From NCBI GenBank assembly GCA_003577305.1, contig QEVL01000009.1, positions 1 through 64,000 on the forward strand: a stretch of DNA of 64,000 nucleotides, given 5' to 3'. The notes under the pieces were generated by a model. The model saw only the letters and a program-made list of their open reading frames with translations. It did not search any database and was not told the origin of the DNA. Position 1 is the first letter of the stretch. Every line of letters begins with the position of its first letter. Made by a program: the position numbers and the translations under genes. Source of the stretch: Burkholderiales bacterium. GTDB taxonomy: Bacteria > Pseudomonadota > Gammaproteobacteria > Burkholderiales > Burkholderiaceae_E. Below, one piece after another: positions 55,717 through 64,000 of this stretch.

Positions 55717-56961
55717 ATGCGGCGAGTCATCTGGAGCATGCTGATCGTCTCGGCGGCGGTCGGCCTGGCGATGCTGATGCGCTTCAATCACGGCAACGTC
55801 GCGGTGCTGTGGCCGCCGTACCGGATCGATTTCTCGGTGAACCTCGCGGTGCTGGTGCTGGCGATCGCGTTCCTGGTTTTCCACCTGCTGCTGGCCACGT
55901 TCTCGAACGCGCTGAACCTGCCGGCGCGGGTGCGCGAATACCGCGAGCGGCGCCGGCGCGAGAGCGCGCTCGCCGGCCTGCGCGACAGCCTGCTGGCGCT
56001 GTTCGAAGGCCGGTTCGGGCGCGCCGAGCGCCTCGCGCAATCGGCGCTCGGCGACCGTTCGCTGGCCGGCGTCGCCTCGCTGGTGGCCGCTCGCGCCGCG
56101 CACCGGATGCGCGAGACCGAACGGCGTGACCGCTGGCTGGAGGCTGCGGGCGAGGAACCCGGCATCGCCAACGCGCAGTTGATGACCACGGCCGAACTGG
56201 CGGTCGAGGACCACCGTCCGTCCGATGCCGTCGCGGCGATCGGGAAACTCCAGGCGGGCGGGCCGCGCCACATCCACGGGCTGCGCATCGCCTTGCGTGC
56301 GCACGAGCAGGCGGGCAACTGGGAGGCGGCGATCCAGGCCTTGCGACAACTCGAGAAGCGCGACGCGCTGCATCCGGCAGCGATCCGCGGACTGAAGATC
56401 CGCGCCTACCGTGCGCTGTTCGCCGCGCGTCGCGACGATGCCGCGGCGGTGCAGGCGCTGTATGCGTCGGTGGCGCCGGCCGATCGCGGCATCGACGAGA
56501 TCGCCGAGGCGGCCGCGCAGGCGTTCGCGGCTGCGGGGCGCGCCGAGCAGGCCGCGCGAATCGTCGAGGAAGCGCTCGAGACGCGCTTCGTCGTATCGTT
56601 GGTGTCGCTCTACGCCCGACTCGATGTTGTGCCCGCGCGCGAGCGGTTGCGCCGCGCCGAGGCCTGGCGCGGCCGCTACGGCGACGAGCCGGTCCTGCTC
56701 AGGGCTGTCGGACGGCTGTGCGCCGCGCAGGAACTGTGGGGCAAGGCCGAGGAATTCCTGCTGCACGCCGCGCGCCTGGCCCCGGAGCGCGAGACGCAGC
56801 TGATGCTCGCGCAGCTCTACGAACGGCTGGGCCGCGACCGCGAGGCGAACGAGCGCTACCGGCTGGCCGCGCTTGCCGGACCCGGTGCGTTGCCGCTGCC
56901 GGTCGCCGCGGGCGGCGCAGCGCTCAGCCGTGATGCAGCGCCACCGTCTTCAGTGCGGTGA
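55717..56961 (+). CDS. hemY: HemY-family TPR membrane protein
   Basis: A 414-residue protein with two N-terminal membrane helices (about 5-22 and 42-62; the latter NLAVLVLAIAFLVFHLLLAT) and TPR-like repeats to the end, including LYERLGRDREANERYRLAAL. This is the proteobacterial HemY of heme operons, not protoporphyrinogen oxidase. It follows hemX by 20 bases. Its 3' end overlaps the convergent aldehyde dehydrogenase gene by 38 bases. Confidence 0.9.
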   Translation: MRRVIWSMLIVSAAVGLAMLMRFNHGNVAVLWPPYRIDFSVNLAVLVLAIAFLVFHLLLATFSNALNLPARVREYRERRRRESALAGLRDSLLALFEGRFGRAERLAQSALGDRSLAGVASLVAARAAHRMRETERRDRWLEAAGEEPGIANAQLMTTAELAVEDHRPSDAVAAIGKLQAGGPRHIHGLRIALRAHEQAGNWEAAIQALRQLEKRDALHPAAIRGLKIRAYRALFAARRDDAAAVQALYASVAPADRGIDEIAEAAAQAFAAAGRAEQAARIVEEALETRFVVSLVSLYARLDVVPARERLRRAEAWRGRYGDEPVLLRAVGRLCAAQELWGKAEEFLLHAARLAPERETQLMLAQLYERLGRDREANERYRLAALAGPGALPLPVAAGGAALSRDAAPPSSVR

Positions 56962-58399
56962 ACGCGTACAGCGCCTCGAAGCCTTTCTCGCGGCCGTAGC
57001 CGCTGCGGCCCACGCCGCCGAAGGGCAACTCGACGCCGCCGCCGGCGCCGTAATTGTTCACGAATACCTGGCCGGCGCGCAGCCGGCGCGCCAGTCGCAG
57101 CTGGCGCGCCCCGTCGCGTGTCCACAGGCCGGCCACCAGGCCGTAGGGCGTGCCGTTGGCGAGCGCCACCGCATGCGCCTCGTCCTCGAAGCGGCTCGCC
57201 ACCAGCACCGGTCCGAAGATCTCCTCCTGTGCCACGCGATGCGCGGGCGGCACGCCGCCCAGCAGCACCGGCGCCTGGTAGAAGCCCTCGGCGGGCGCGC
57301 CGTCGACCACGGCGCCCTGCGCTGCGAAATCGAGCCCTCCGACTTGCGCTTCGGAGAGGAATTCGCGGACGCGCTGCTGCTGGCGCCCGGACACCAGCGG
57401 CCCGAGGTCGAGATCGGCGTGCGCCGGGCCGGCGCGCAGCGCCGCGAAGCGCTCGGCAAGCAGGCCGAGCACCCGATCATAGACCGACGCTTCGATCAGC
57501 ACGCGGCTGCCCGCCGAGCAGGTCTGGCCGGCGTTCTGCACGATCGCGCGCACCAGCACCGGCAACGCCGCCTCGATGTCGGCGTCGGCGAACACCAGTT
57601 GCGGCGACTTGCCGCCCAGTTCGAGCGTGACCGGGCAGTGGTGCGTCGCGGCCGCCTGAGCGACGCGGCGGCCGGTGTCCGGCGAGCCGGTGAACGAGAC
57701 GTGGTCGATGCCGGGATGCCCGGCGAGCGCCTGGCCGGCCTCGCCGCCCAGCCCGGTGACGAGATTCAGCGCTCCGGGCGGCAGTCCGGCCTGCGCACCG
57801 AGTTGCGCCACGCGCAGCAGCGACAGGCAGGCGTCCTCGGCCGGCTTGACCACGCAGGCGTTGCCGGCGGCCAGCGCCGCGCCCAGCGAGCGGCCGAAGA
57901 TCTGCATCGGGTAGTTCCACGGAATGATGTGGCCCGTGACACCGTGCGGCTCGCGCAGCGTGAGCACGGTGTAGCCGTGCCGATAGGGAATCGTCTGGCC
58001 GTGCAGCTTGTCGGCGGCGCCCGCGTAGAACTCGAAGTAGCGGGCCAGCGCCTGCGCGTCGGCGCGTGCCTGCGCCAGGGGCTTGCCGGTGTCGCGCGAC
58101 TCGATCCGGGCGAGCGTCTCGCATTCCGCCTCGACCAGGTCGGCCCAGCGGCGCAGGATGCGGCCCCGTTGCGCCGCGTCGGTGCGTCCCCAGGGGCCCG
58201 CGGCAGGCTCGGTGCCGCTGCCGTCGAAGGCGCGGCGCGCGGCGCGCACCGCGCGATCGACGTCGGCGGCGCTCCCGCGCGCGATCTGCGCGAAGACGCG
58301 TCCGTCGGACGGGTCGATCACCGGCAGGCTCTCGCCCGAGGCCGGCGCGACAGACTCGTTGTCGATGAAGAGCGCGTGGCGTTCGGTCGTCTGCAGCAT
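56924..58399 (-). CDS. NAD(P)-dependent aldehyde dehydrogenase
   Basis: A 491-residue soluble enzyme oxidising an aldehyde to its acid. HIIPWNYPMQIFGRSLGAAL and VSFTGSPDTGRRVAQ belong to the cofactor site, VTLELGGKSPQLV contains the general-base glutamate and QNAGQTCSAGSRVLIE the catalytic cysteine. EEIFGPVLVASRF is also standard. Betaine-, aminobutyr- and aromatic-aldehyde dehydrogenases look alike at this level, so the substrate is open. It is transcribed away from the RND efflux operon. Confidence 0.88.
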   Translation of the reverse strand: MLQTTERHALFIDNESVAPASGESLPVIDPSDGRVFAQIARGSAADVDRAVRAARRAFDGSGTEPAAGPWGRTDAAQRGRILRRWADLVEAECETLARIESRDTGKPLAQARADAQALARYFEFYAGAADKLHGQTIPYRHGYTVLTLREPHGVTGHIIPWNYPMQIFGRSLGAALAAGNACVVKPAEDACLSLLRVAQLGAQAGLPPGALNLVTGLGGEAGQALAGHPGIDHVSFTGSPDTGRRVAQAAATHHCPVTLELGGKSPQLVFADADIEAALPVLVRAIVQNAGQTCSAGSRVLIEASVYDRVLGLLAERFAALRAGPAHADLDLGPLVSGRQQQRVREFLSEAQVGGLDFAAQGAVVDGAPAEGFYQAPVLLGGVPPAHRVAQEEIFGPVLVASRFEDEAHAVALANGTPYGLVAGLWTRDGARQLRLARRLRAGQVFVNNYGAGGGVELPFGGVGRSGYGREKGFEALYAFTALKTVALHHG

Positions 58400-58604
58400 G
58401 ATCGGCCTCTTCGCATCGGGGAGGGTGCATCGCCGGCCGTGAATTCATCGGGGCGCGGTCGCCGGCGTGCGCCCCGACCGGCATTATCCGCGCCTCGCGC
58501 GCTACGGGGCGGCGCTCGACTGGCCGGGACTGCCGGATCGCCGCCGCGAGGCCACCTGCGCACGCACCAGCGAGGTCAGGTCGGATCCGATCAGGTGCCG
58601 GTCG

Positions 58605-58654
58605 CGATCGCATCGTCGTCATGCGCGGCCAACAACTCCGGTCCGATGCGATCG
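58605..58654. promoter_or_regulatory. 11-bp inverted repeat upstream of the efflux operon
   Basis: CGATCGCATCG at 58605-58615 is exactly complemented by CGATGCGATCG at 58644-58654, with 28 bases between. Perfect long arms with wide spacing suit a looping or two-dimer operator. No regulator gene is adjacent. Confidence 0.45.
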
Positions 58655-58680
58655 ACCAGCGGCAGTTCGACTTCGTCGCG

Positions 58681-58700
58681 CATCGCACGAAACAGCGATG
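58681..58700. promoter_or_regulatory. CATCGC-N8-GCGATG repeat at the putative efflux promoter
   Basis: Perfect 6-bp arms separated by 8 bases directly precede TATATACT. The arms share the GCATCG core with the larger repeat upstream, as expected if one regulator binds both. Confidence 0.4.
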
Positions 58701-58748
58701 TATATACTCCGTCCTTTCCTGTCCATCCGGCCCTCGCCGTCTCCCGTC

Positions 58749-59954
58749 ATGATCGACGCCGCCCACCGCCAGCGCCTGCCCCTGCTCGTGCCGTCGCTTC
58801 TCGCCGCAGCGCTGCTGGTGGCCGGATGCGATCGCGGCTCCGGTGGCGGCCCCGCGCAGGGCCCCGGTGCGGGCGCGCCGCCTGCGTTGCCGGTGACGGT
58901 GATCGAGATGCAGCCGCGCCAGGTACCGATCGTTCTGGAGGCGGTGGCGCGCGCCGAAGGATCGCGCGAGGTCGAGGTGCGCGCCAGAGTGACCGGCATT
59001 CTCGAGAAGCAGCTGTTTCGCGAGGGCGAGCCGATCAGGGCCGGCGCGCCGATGTATCGCATCGAGCGCGCGCCGTTCGAGATCGCGCTGTCGCAGGCAC
59101 GGGCCGCGCTCGCGCAGGCGAACTCGCGGGCCGAGCGCGCCCGGCTGGAGGCAGCGCGGCTCGAGAAGCTGCTGGCCGACCGCGCGATCAGCCAGCGCGA
59201 GTACGACGACGCGCGCTCCTCGCTGCAGCAGACGCAGGCGGCGCTGCAGGCCGCGCAGGCGGGAGTCCGCGAAGCCGAGCTGAACCTGTCGTACACGACC
59301 GTCGATGCGCCGATTGCCGGAATCGCAGGGCGGGCGCTGCGCTCCGAGGGCAGCCTGGTCACGCCGGCCGGCGACAGCAGCCTGCTCACCACGCTCACGC
59401 GCACCGATCCGATCTGGGTGCGCTTCTCGTTGTCGGAGTCCGAGTACGGGCTGCTGCGCGGCGCCGACGAGCGTGCGGTGAAGGTGAACCTGGCGCTGCC
59501 CGACGGGCGCGACTACCAACGCGACGGACGGCTGAACTACACCGGGTCCACCGTGGATCCGAAGCTCGGCACGGTGCAGCTGCGCGCCGAGTTCGCGAAC
59601 CCGTCGCTGCAGTTGCTGCCGGGCCAGTACGTCAAGGCGCGCGTCGAGGTCGGCAGGCACGAAGCCTTCCTGGTGCCGCAGACCGCAGTGGTGCAGACCG
59701 ACCGGGGCCGCTTCGTCTGGGTGCTCGACGCGTCGAACCAGGCGCACCTGCGTGCGGTGCAGACCGGCAGCTGGATCGGCCGCGACTGGGTCGTCGACAG
59801 CGGTCTGCAGGCCGGCGATCGGGTGGCAGTCGACAACCTGATCAGGTTGCGCCCGGGCGCGACCGTCGAGCCGAAGTCGCCGCCCGATGCCCGGGCCGGG
59901 CAGGAGCCCCAGGGTGGGCAGGGCGGCGCCCCGGCCGCTGGCGGCAGCCGCTGA
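58749..59954 (+). CDS. RND efflux periplasmic adaptor lipoprotein (MexA/AcrA family)
   Basis: A 401-residue adaptor. The signal sequence ends with a lipobox LLVAGC, placing lipidated Cys27 at the mature N-terminus. Then come a lipoyl-like barrel region (VEVRARVTGILEKQLFREGE), an alpha hairpin (about 95-165, ALAQANSRAERARLEAARLE), and beta-barrel stretches with YTTVDAPIAGIAGRALR. The C-terminal tail is Gly/Ala/Gln-rich. It bridges the inner-membrane pump and the outer-membrane channel encoded downstream. Confidence 0.92.
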   Translation: MIDAAHRQRLPLLVPSLLAAALLVAGCDRGSGGGPAQGPGAGAPPALPVTVIEMQPRQVPIVLEAVARAEGSREVEVRARVTGILEKQLFREGEPIRAGAPMYRIERAPFEIALSQARAALAQANSRAERARLEAARLEKLLADRAISQREYDDARSSLQQTQAALQAAQAGVREAELNLSYTTVDAPIAGIAGRALRSEGSLVTPAGDSSLLTTLTRTDPIWVRFSLSESEYGLLRGADERAVKVNLALPDGRDYQRDGRLNYTGSTVDPKLGTVQLRAEFANPSLQLLPGQYVKARVEVGRHEAFLVPQTAVVQTDRGRFVWVLDASNQAHLRAVQTGSWIGRDWVVDSGLQAGDRVAVDNLIRLRPGATVEPKSPPDARAGQEPQGGQGGAPAAGGSR

Positions 59955-59969
59955 ACTCGCGGGAATCGC

Positions 59970-62900
59970 ATGTCGCGCTTCTTCATCGATCGACCGATCT
60001 TCGCGGCCGTCCTGTCGATCGTGATCGTGCTCGCGGGGCTGGTGGCCTCGCAGGTGCTGCCGATCGCGCAATACCCCGAGATCTCGCCGCCGACGGTCAC
60101 GATCACCACCAGCTATCCGGGTGCGAGCGCCGAGACGCTCGCGAAGACGGTGGCCGCGCCGATCGAGGAGCAGCTCTCGGGCGTCGAGGGGCTGCTCTAC
60201 TTCAACTCGAGCTCGTCGTCCAACGGCTCGGTGACGATCACCGCCACCTTCGAGGTCGGCACCGACGTCGACCAGGCGACGTTCAACATGAACAACCGCG
60301 TACAGCTCGCGCTGCCGCGGCTGCCCGACGAAGTGCGGCGCAACGGCGTGACGGTGCAGAAGCGCTCGATGGACGTGCTGCTGGTGGTCGCGCTCAATTC
60401 GCCCGACGGACGCTTCGACACGCTGTACCTGTCGAACTATTCGTCGCTGAACCTGGTCGACGAGCTCAAGCGGCTGCCGGGCGTGGCCGACGTCATGATC
60501 TTCGGCGCGCGCGATTACTCGATGCGCATCTGGATCGACCCGGGCCGGATGGCGCGGCTCGGTGTCACCACGTCGGACGTCGCGGCCGCGATCCGGGCGC
60601 AGAACGCGCAGTACGCGGCGGGCAAGATCGGCGCGGAGCCGGCCTTGCCCGGCCAGAGCCTCGTCTACACGGTCACTGCGCAGGGGAGGCTGGTCGAACC
60701 CGAGCAGTTCGGCGAGATCGTGGTGCGCGCGGGCGGGCCGCGCGGCGTGCTGCGGCTGAAGGACGTGGCGCGCATCGAGCTGGGCGCGCTGAACTACGAT
60801 GCGTTCAACACGCTCGAGGGCAAGGCCGCGATCGGCACCGCGGTGTTCCTGCAGTCGGGCGCCAACGCGCTCGAGGTCGCGAGGCTGGTCAGGGCGCGGA
60901 TGGCGGAGCTGAAGAAGGGCTTTCCGGAAGGGCTCGACTTCGTCATTCCCTTCGACACGACGCGCTTCATCCAGTCGTCGATCGGCGAGGTCATCAAGAC
61001 GATCGCGGAGGCCGCGGTGCTCGTCGTGCTGGTGGTCTTCCTCTTCCTGCAGACGGCGCGCGCCACCTTCATCCCGATGATCGCGGTGCCGGTGTCGCTG
61101 ATCGGCACTTTCGCCGGCCTGTGGCTGTTCGGCTTCTCGATCAACACGCTGACGCTGTTCGCGATGGTGCTGGCGATCGGCATCGTCGTCGACGACGCGA
61201 TCGTGGTGCTGGAGAACGTCGAGCGCCTGATGCGCGAGCAGAAGATGTCGGCGTACGATGCCGCGGTCGAGGCGATGCGCGAGGTCTCGGGCGCGATCGT
61301 CGCGATCGTGCTCGTGCTGTGCGCGGTGTTCGTGCCGGTTGCGTTCCTGGGCGGGATCGCGGGCCAGCTGTACAAGCAGTTCGCGGTGACCGTCGCGATC
61401 GCGGTGGTGCTCTCGGGCTTCGTCGCGCTCACGCTCACGCCCGCGCTGTGCGCGCTGATGCTGCGTGCCGGCGACCACGAGTCGAAGCTGTTCCGCCCCT
61501 TCAACAAGGGGTTCGACGCGCTCACCCGGCTGTTCCTCGGCTCGGTCGGGCTGGCGATGCGCCGGCGCCTGCTCTCGGTGCTGGCGTTCCTCGGCGTGCT
61601 CGCACTCGTGGCGTGGCTCTTCGTCCGCATTCCCGGCAGCTTCGTGCCGCCCGAAGACCAGGGATACGTGATCGGCGCGCTGGTTCTTCCAGACGGCGCG
61701 ACGCTGGAGCGCACCGGCAAGTCGGGCGCGAAGCTGCAGCAGATGTTCGCCGACCATCCGGCGATCGAGCACATGTTCGTCGTGAATGGCTTCGACATGA
61801 TCGGCGGCGGTAACAAGACCAACGCCGCGACGATGTTCGTGTCGCTGAAGGACTGGTCGGAGCGCACGCAGAGCGCACCGCAGGTCGCGGGCGAGATCTT
61901 CATGCGCGGCATGGCGCTCACCGACGGCATGGCTCTGGCGTTCAATCCGCCTGCGATCCGCGGCCTGGGCACCGCCGGGGGCTTCGAGGTGTACGTGCAG
62001 GGACGCGCGGACCCCGATCCGATGCGCCTGCAGCAGGTGGTGCAGGCGTTCATGACCGGGCTGACTGCCGATACGCGGCTGCAGGGCATCAACACCTTCT
62101 TCAGGCCCACCGTGCCCCAGCTGCAGGTGGAAGTCGACCGCGAGAAGGCGCTGTCGCTCGGCGTTCCGGTGCAGGACGTGTTCGAGGCGCTGCAGAGCAC
62201 GATGGGTGCGCTGTACGTGAACGACTTCAACAAGTTCGGCCGCACCTACCGCGTGCAACTGCAGGCCGACGCGAAGTACCGCTCGACGCCCGGGGACCTC
62301 GGCAGGGTCTTCGTGCGATCGACTTCGAGCGGCGAGATGATCCCGCTCGAGGCATTGATCACCACGCGCAGCGTGGTGGGCCCCGAGCAGCTCGAGCGCT
62401 TCAACGGCTTCGTCGCCGCCAAGGTGCTGGGCAGCGGCAGGCCGGGCGTGAGCTCTGGAGACGCGATCCGCGCGGTCGAGGAGGTTGCCGCGCGCACGCT
62501 GCCTTCGGGCTATCAGATCGCCTGGACCGGGCAGGCGTTCCAGGAAAAGCGTACCGGCAGCGCGTCGGTGTTCGCGTTCGGCTTCGCGATCGTGATGGTC
62601 TACCTGATTCTCGCTGCGCTCTACGAGCGCTGGGGCCTGCCGGTAGCGGTGCTGCTGGCGGTGCCGTTCGCGATCGCCGGGGCGCTCGGCTTCGTGTTCC
62701 TGCGCGGCCTCGAGAATGACATCTACTTCCAGATCGGAATGGTGGTGCTGATCGGGCTGGCGGCCAAGAACGCGATCCTGATCGTCGAGTTCGCGCAGCA
62801 GGGCTTTCTCGCCGGCAGGTCGCCGGCCGAGGCGGCGCTGCAGGCGGCGCGGCTGCGCTTTCGCCCGATCGTGATGACTTCGCTCGCGTTCGTGCTGGGC

Positions 62901-63095
62901 GTCATGCCGCTGGTGTTCGCCGCCGGTGCCGGCGCGGCGGCCCGGCGCTCGATGGGAACGGGCGTCTCCGGCGGAATGCTGGCGGCGACTTTCGTCGCGA
63001 CGGTTTTCGTGCCCTTGTTCTTCGCCCTGACCGCGCGGCGCAGGCGCGGGCGCGATCTGCCCGACGCCGGGGCGACTCCGGGAGACGCGCAATGA
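59970..63095 (+). CDS. RND multidrug efflux pump, HAE1 (AcrB/MexB) family
   Basis: A 1041-residue proton-driven pump. The N-terminus MSRFFIDRPIFAAVLSIVIV and the trans-membrane proton-relay motif GIVVDDAIVVLENVE (Asp408 and Asp409) are diagnostic of HAE1. Two large periplasmic loops and twelve membrane helices are present, with FFRPTVPQLQVEVDREKALS in the second loop. It probably exports hydrophobic drugs, solvents or aromatics. It starts 15 bases after the adaptor and overlaps the outer-membrane factor by 4 bases. Confidence 0.95.
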   Translation: MSRFFIDRPIFAAVLSIVIVLAGLVASQVLPIAQYPEISPPTVTITTSYPGASAETLAKTVAAPIEEQLSGVEGLLYFNSSSSSNGSVTITATFEVGTDVDQATFNMNNRVQLALPRLPDEVRRNGVTVQKRSMDVLLVVALNSPDGRFDTLYLSNYSSLNLVDELKRLPGVADVMIFGARDYSMRIWIDPGRMARLGVTTSDVAAAIRAQNAQYAAGKIGAEPALPGQSLVYTVTAQGRLVEPEQFGEIVVRAGGPRGVLRLKDVARIELGALNYDAFNTLEGKAAIGTAVFLQSGANALEVARLVRARMAELKKGFPEGLDFVIPFDTTRFIQSSIGEVIKTIAEAAVLVVLVVFLFLQTARATFIPMIAVPVSLIGTFAGLWLFGFSINTLTLFAMVLAIGIVVDDAIVVLENVERLMREQKMSAYDAAVEAMREVSGAIVAIVLVLCAVFVPVAFLGGIAGQLYKQFAVTVAIAVVLSGFVALTLTPALCALMLRAGDHESKLFRPFNKGFDALTRLFLGSVGLAMRRRLLSVLAFLGVLALVAWLFVRIPGSFVPPEDQGYVIGALVLPDGATLERTGKSGAKLQQMFADHPAIEHMFVVNGFDMIGGGNKTNAATMFVSLKDWSERTQSAPQVAGEIFMRGMALTDGMALAFNPPAIRGLGTAGGFEVYVQGRADPDPMRLQQVVQAFMTGLTADTRLQGINTFFRPTVPQLQVEVDREKALSLGVPVQDVFEALQSTMGALYVNDFNKFGRTYRVQLQADAKYRSTPGDLGRVFVRSTSSGEMIPLEALITTRSVVGPEQLERFNGFVAAKVLGSGRPGVSSGDAIRAVEEVAARTLPSGYQIAWTGQAFQEKRTGSASVFAFGFAIVMVYLILAALYERWGLPVAVLLAVPFAIAGALGFVFLRGLENDIYFQIGMVVLIGLAAKNAILIVEFAQQGFLAGRSPAEAALQAARLRFRPIVMTSLAFVLGVMPLVFAAGAGAAARRSMGTGVSGGMLAATFVATVFVPLFFALTARRRRGRDLPDAGATPGDAQ

Positions 63096-64000
63096 GCGCC
63101 GCGTTGCGGGCGCCGGCGCGCGCCGGGGGTGCATCGGCCGCGCTGATGCGGTGGCGCCGGCTCGCGGCGGCCGGAACCGTCGTGCTGGCGGCGGCCGGAT
63201 GCACCGTGGTCGGCCCCGATTACCGCCGCCCCGAGCAGCCGCTTCCCGAACGTTTCGTCGACGTGCTTCCGGCCGGCGCGCCGGAGTCGGGCGACGCCGC
63301 ACTGCCGGCCGACTGGTGGACCCTGTATCGCGACCCGCAACTCGATGCGCTGGTCGCGGCCACGCTCGCGCGCAACGCCGATGTGCGGTTGGCGATCGCG
63401 CGGGTCGAGGAGGCCGAGGCGGCGCTGCGCGAGGCCTGGGCGGTGCTGGTTCCGCAGGTCGATTTCGGGGCGGGCGGCTCGCGCTCGCGCGTGAGCACGC
63501 TGGGCGCGCAGCCGGTGCCTGCGGGCGTGCCGCTGGTGCGCAACGATCGGCGCATCGCGCTGTCCACTGCCTTCGAAATCGATTTCTGGGGCAAGCTGCG
63601 GCGCGGCGCCGAGGCGATCGACGCGCAGTTGATGGCGAGCCGCTACGCGCGCGACGTCGTCGCGCTGGGCCTGGCGGGCGCCGCCACCCAGTCGTGGTTC
63701 GCGCTGCGCTCGCTCGACGCGCAGATCGCAGTGTCGCGCGAGAGCCTCGCGGCGAATCTCGAAACGCTCGAACTCATCCGCGCGCGCGCGCGCGGCGGCG
63801 TGGCCTCCGATCTCGAAGTCAGCCAGGCCGAGGCCGCGCACGCCGTAGCCGCGCTGCAACTGAACGAGCTGCAACGCCAGCGCGGCTCGATCGAGCGCCA
63901 GCTCGGTGTGCTCTCCGGCCAGCCGGGGCTGAGCGTGCCCGCCGGCGACCTGCGAGCGATGCCGGTGCCGCCGTTGCCGCCGCCCGGATTGCCGTCGACG
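63092..64000 (+). CDS. RND outer-membrane factor, NodT/OprM family (3' truncated by window end)
   Basis: The first 303 residues of an outer-membrane channel lipoprotein. The signal peptide ends in LAAAGC, giving lipidated Cys37, then TVVGPDYRRPEQPLPERF, the classic NodT start. DWWTLYRDPQLDALVAATLA, FEIDFWGKLRRGAEAID and the helical AETAxVRAxA-like segment GGVASDLEVSQAEAAHAV follow. ATG 63092 overlaps the pump stop. The gene continues beyond the window. Confidence 0.93.
   Translation, partial: MSAALRAPARAGGASAALMRWRRLAAAGTVVLAAAGCTVVGPDYRRPEQPLPERFVDVLPAGAPESGDAALPADWWTLYRDPQLDALVAATLARNADVRLAIARVEEAEAALREAWAVLVPQVDFGAGGSRSRVSTLGAQPVPAGVPLVRNDRRIALSTAFEIDFWGKLRRGAEAIDAQLMASRYARDVVALGLAGAATQSWFALRSLDAQIAVSRESLAANLETLELIRARARGGVASDLEVSQAEAAHAVAALQLNELQRQRGSIERQLGVLSGQPGLSVPAGDLRAMPVPPLPPPGLPST

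Larger units (their letters stand above)
58400..58748. other. 349-bp divergent intergenic region with operator-like repeats, no gene
   Basis: This space separates divergent aldehyde dehydrogenase and efflux-operon starts and must hold both promoters. No convincing gene was found on either strand. GCATCG or its complement occurs at 58413, 58427, 58610, 58644 and 58680, partly within two inverted repeats listed separately. A TATATACT patch at 58701-58708 may be a -10 region for the efflux operon. Confidence 0.55.

Noticed and set aside
55717..56961. Annotation of HemY as protoporphyrinogen oxidase.
   Set aside because: No FAD-binding motif is present; it is the TPR-type HemY of proteobacterial heme operons.
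58560..58710. A short minus-strand frame (MRDEVELPLVDRIGPELLAA and onward) before the efflux operon.
   Set aside because: It is about 30 codons with no ribosome binding site, overlaps the inverted repeats and resembles no family; insufficient support for a gene.
57477..63302. A 1941-codon open frame on the minus strand antisense to the aldehyde dehydrogenase region and the RND pump operon, and a 1646-codon plus-strand frame at 56873-61813.
   Set aside because: Both are rich in Arg, His, Asp and Pro without domains and mirror the codon bias of GC-rich genes on the other strand or frame; the real genes there have clear motifs.

Overview
The window is GC-rich, densely coded bacterial DNA that looks like a betaproteobacterium of the order Burkholderiales. 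Three things point that way: the order argH / algZ-algR-hemC-hemD-hemX-hemY, aceE-aceF-lpdA behind a sensor kinase and FixJ-type regulator, and the number of TRAP and tripartite tricarboxylate (TTT) transporters with periplasmic binding proteins. Families were recognised by reading translations; no database search was run.

Region 1 (1-10.4 kb, plus strand) is a possible anaerobic aromatic-metabolism operon. It holds a PEP-synthase-like enzyme split into a phosphohistidine subunit (cut by the window edge) and an ATP-grasp subunit, a UbiD-type decarboxylase/carboxylase with a frameshift, a UPF0261/Tm-1-like protein, a two-CBS protein and the flavin prenyltransferase UbiX. This resembles the phenylphosphate synthase/carboxylase system of Thauera and Aromatoleum but lacks the two small carboxylase subunits. 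A complete five-gene branched-chain-type ABC transporter follows. Region 2 (10.4-18 kb, mostly minus strand) is one operon: TTT transporter tctC-B-A, CoA-acylating aldehyde dehydrogenase, AMP-forming CoA ligase and a 4-hydroxybenzoyl-CoA-type thioesterase, with a divergent IclR regulator. The regulator/dehydrogenase/ligase trio recalls sulfoacetate (sau) clusters.

Region 3 (18-29.3 kb) carries a TRAP DctPQM transporter, a tyrosine-recombinase remnant that reads in frame into egtD, a DUF1850/TRAP-fused-permease/TAXI-receptor operon, a small membrane protein and a YbdG-like mechanosensitive channel. Region 4 (29.3-31.3 kb) is a patch of decayed mobile DNA: an IS3 transposase fragment, truncated HigBA, and HicB with a broken HicA. 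It lies against the 3' end of a tRNA-Arg(ACG) gene.

Region 5 (31.3-38.2 kb) has a tungstate-type ABC transporter (tupA, tupC, tupB) with a divergent ModE/LysR-like regulator, then a FixJ-type response regulator and a PAS sensor kinase divergent from the pyruvate dehydrogenase operon. Region 6 (38.3-47.8 kb) has aceE, aceF and lpdA, and a TRAP transporter whose binding protein converges on its own permease genes. LpdA keeps only the first dozen residues of an ancestral lipoyl domain.

Region 7 (47.8-57 kb) has argH with a CNNM/CorC-like protein and a small membrane protein on the minus strand, divergent from the algZ-algR-hemCDXY operon. Region 8 (57-64 kb) has an NAD(P)-dependent aldehyde dehydrogenase, divergent from an RND efflux operon (adaptor, pump, outer-membrane factor cut by the window end). 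The 349-bp space between them holds two inverted repeats.
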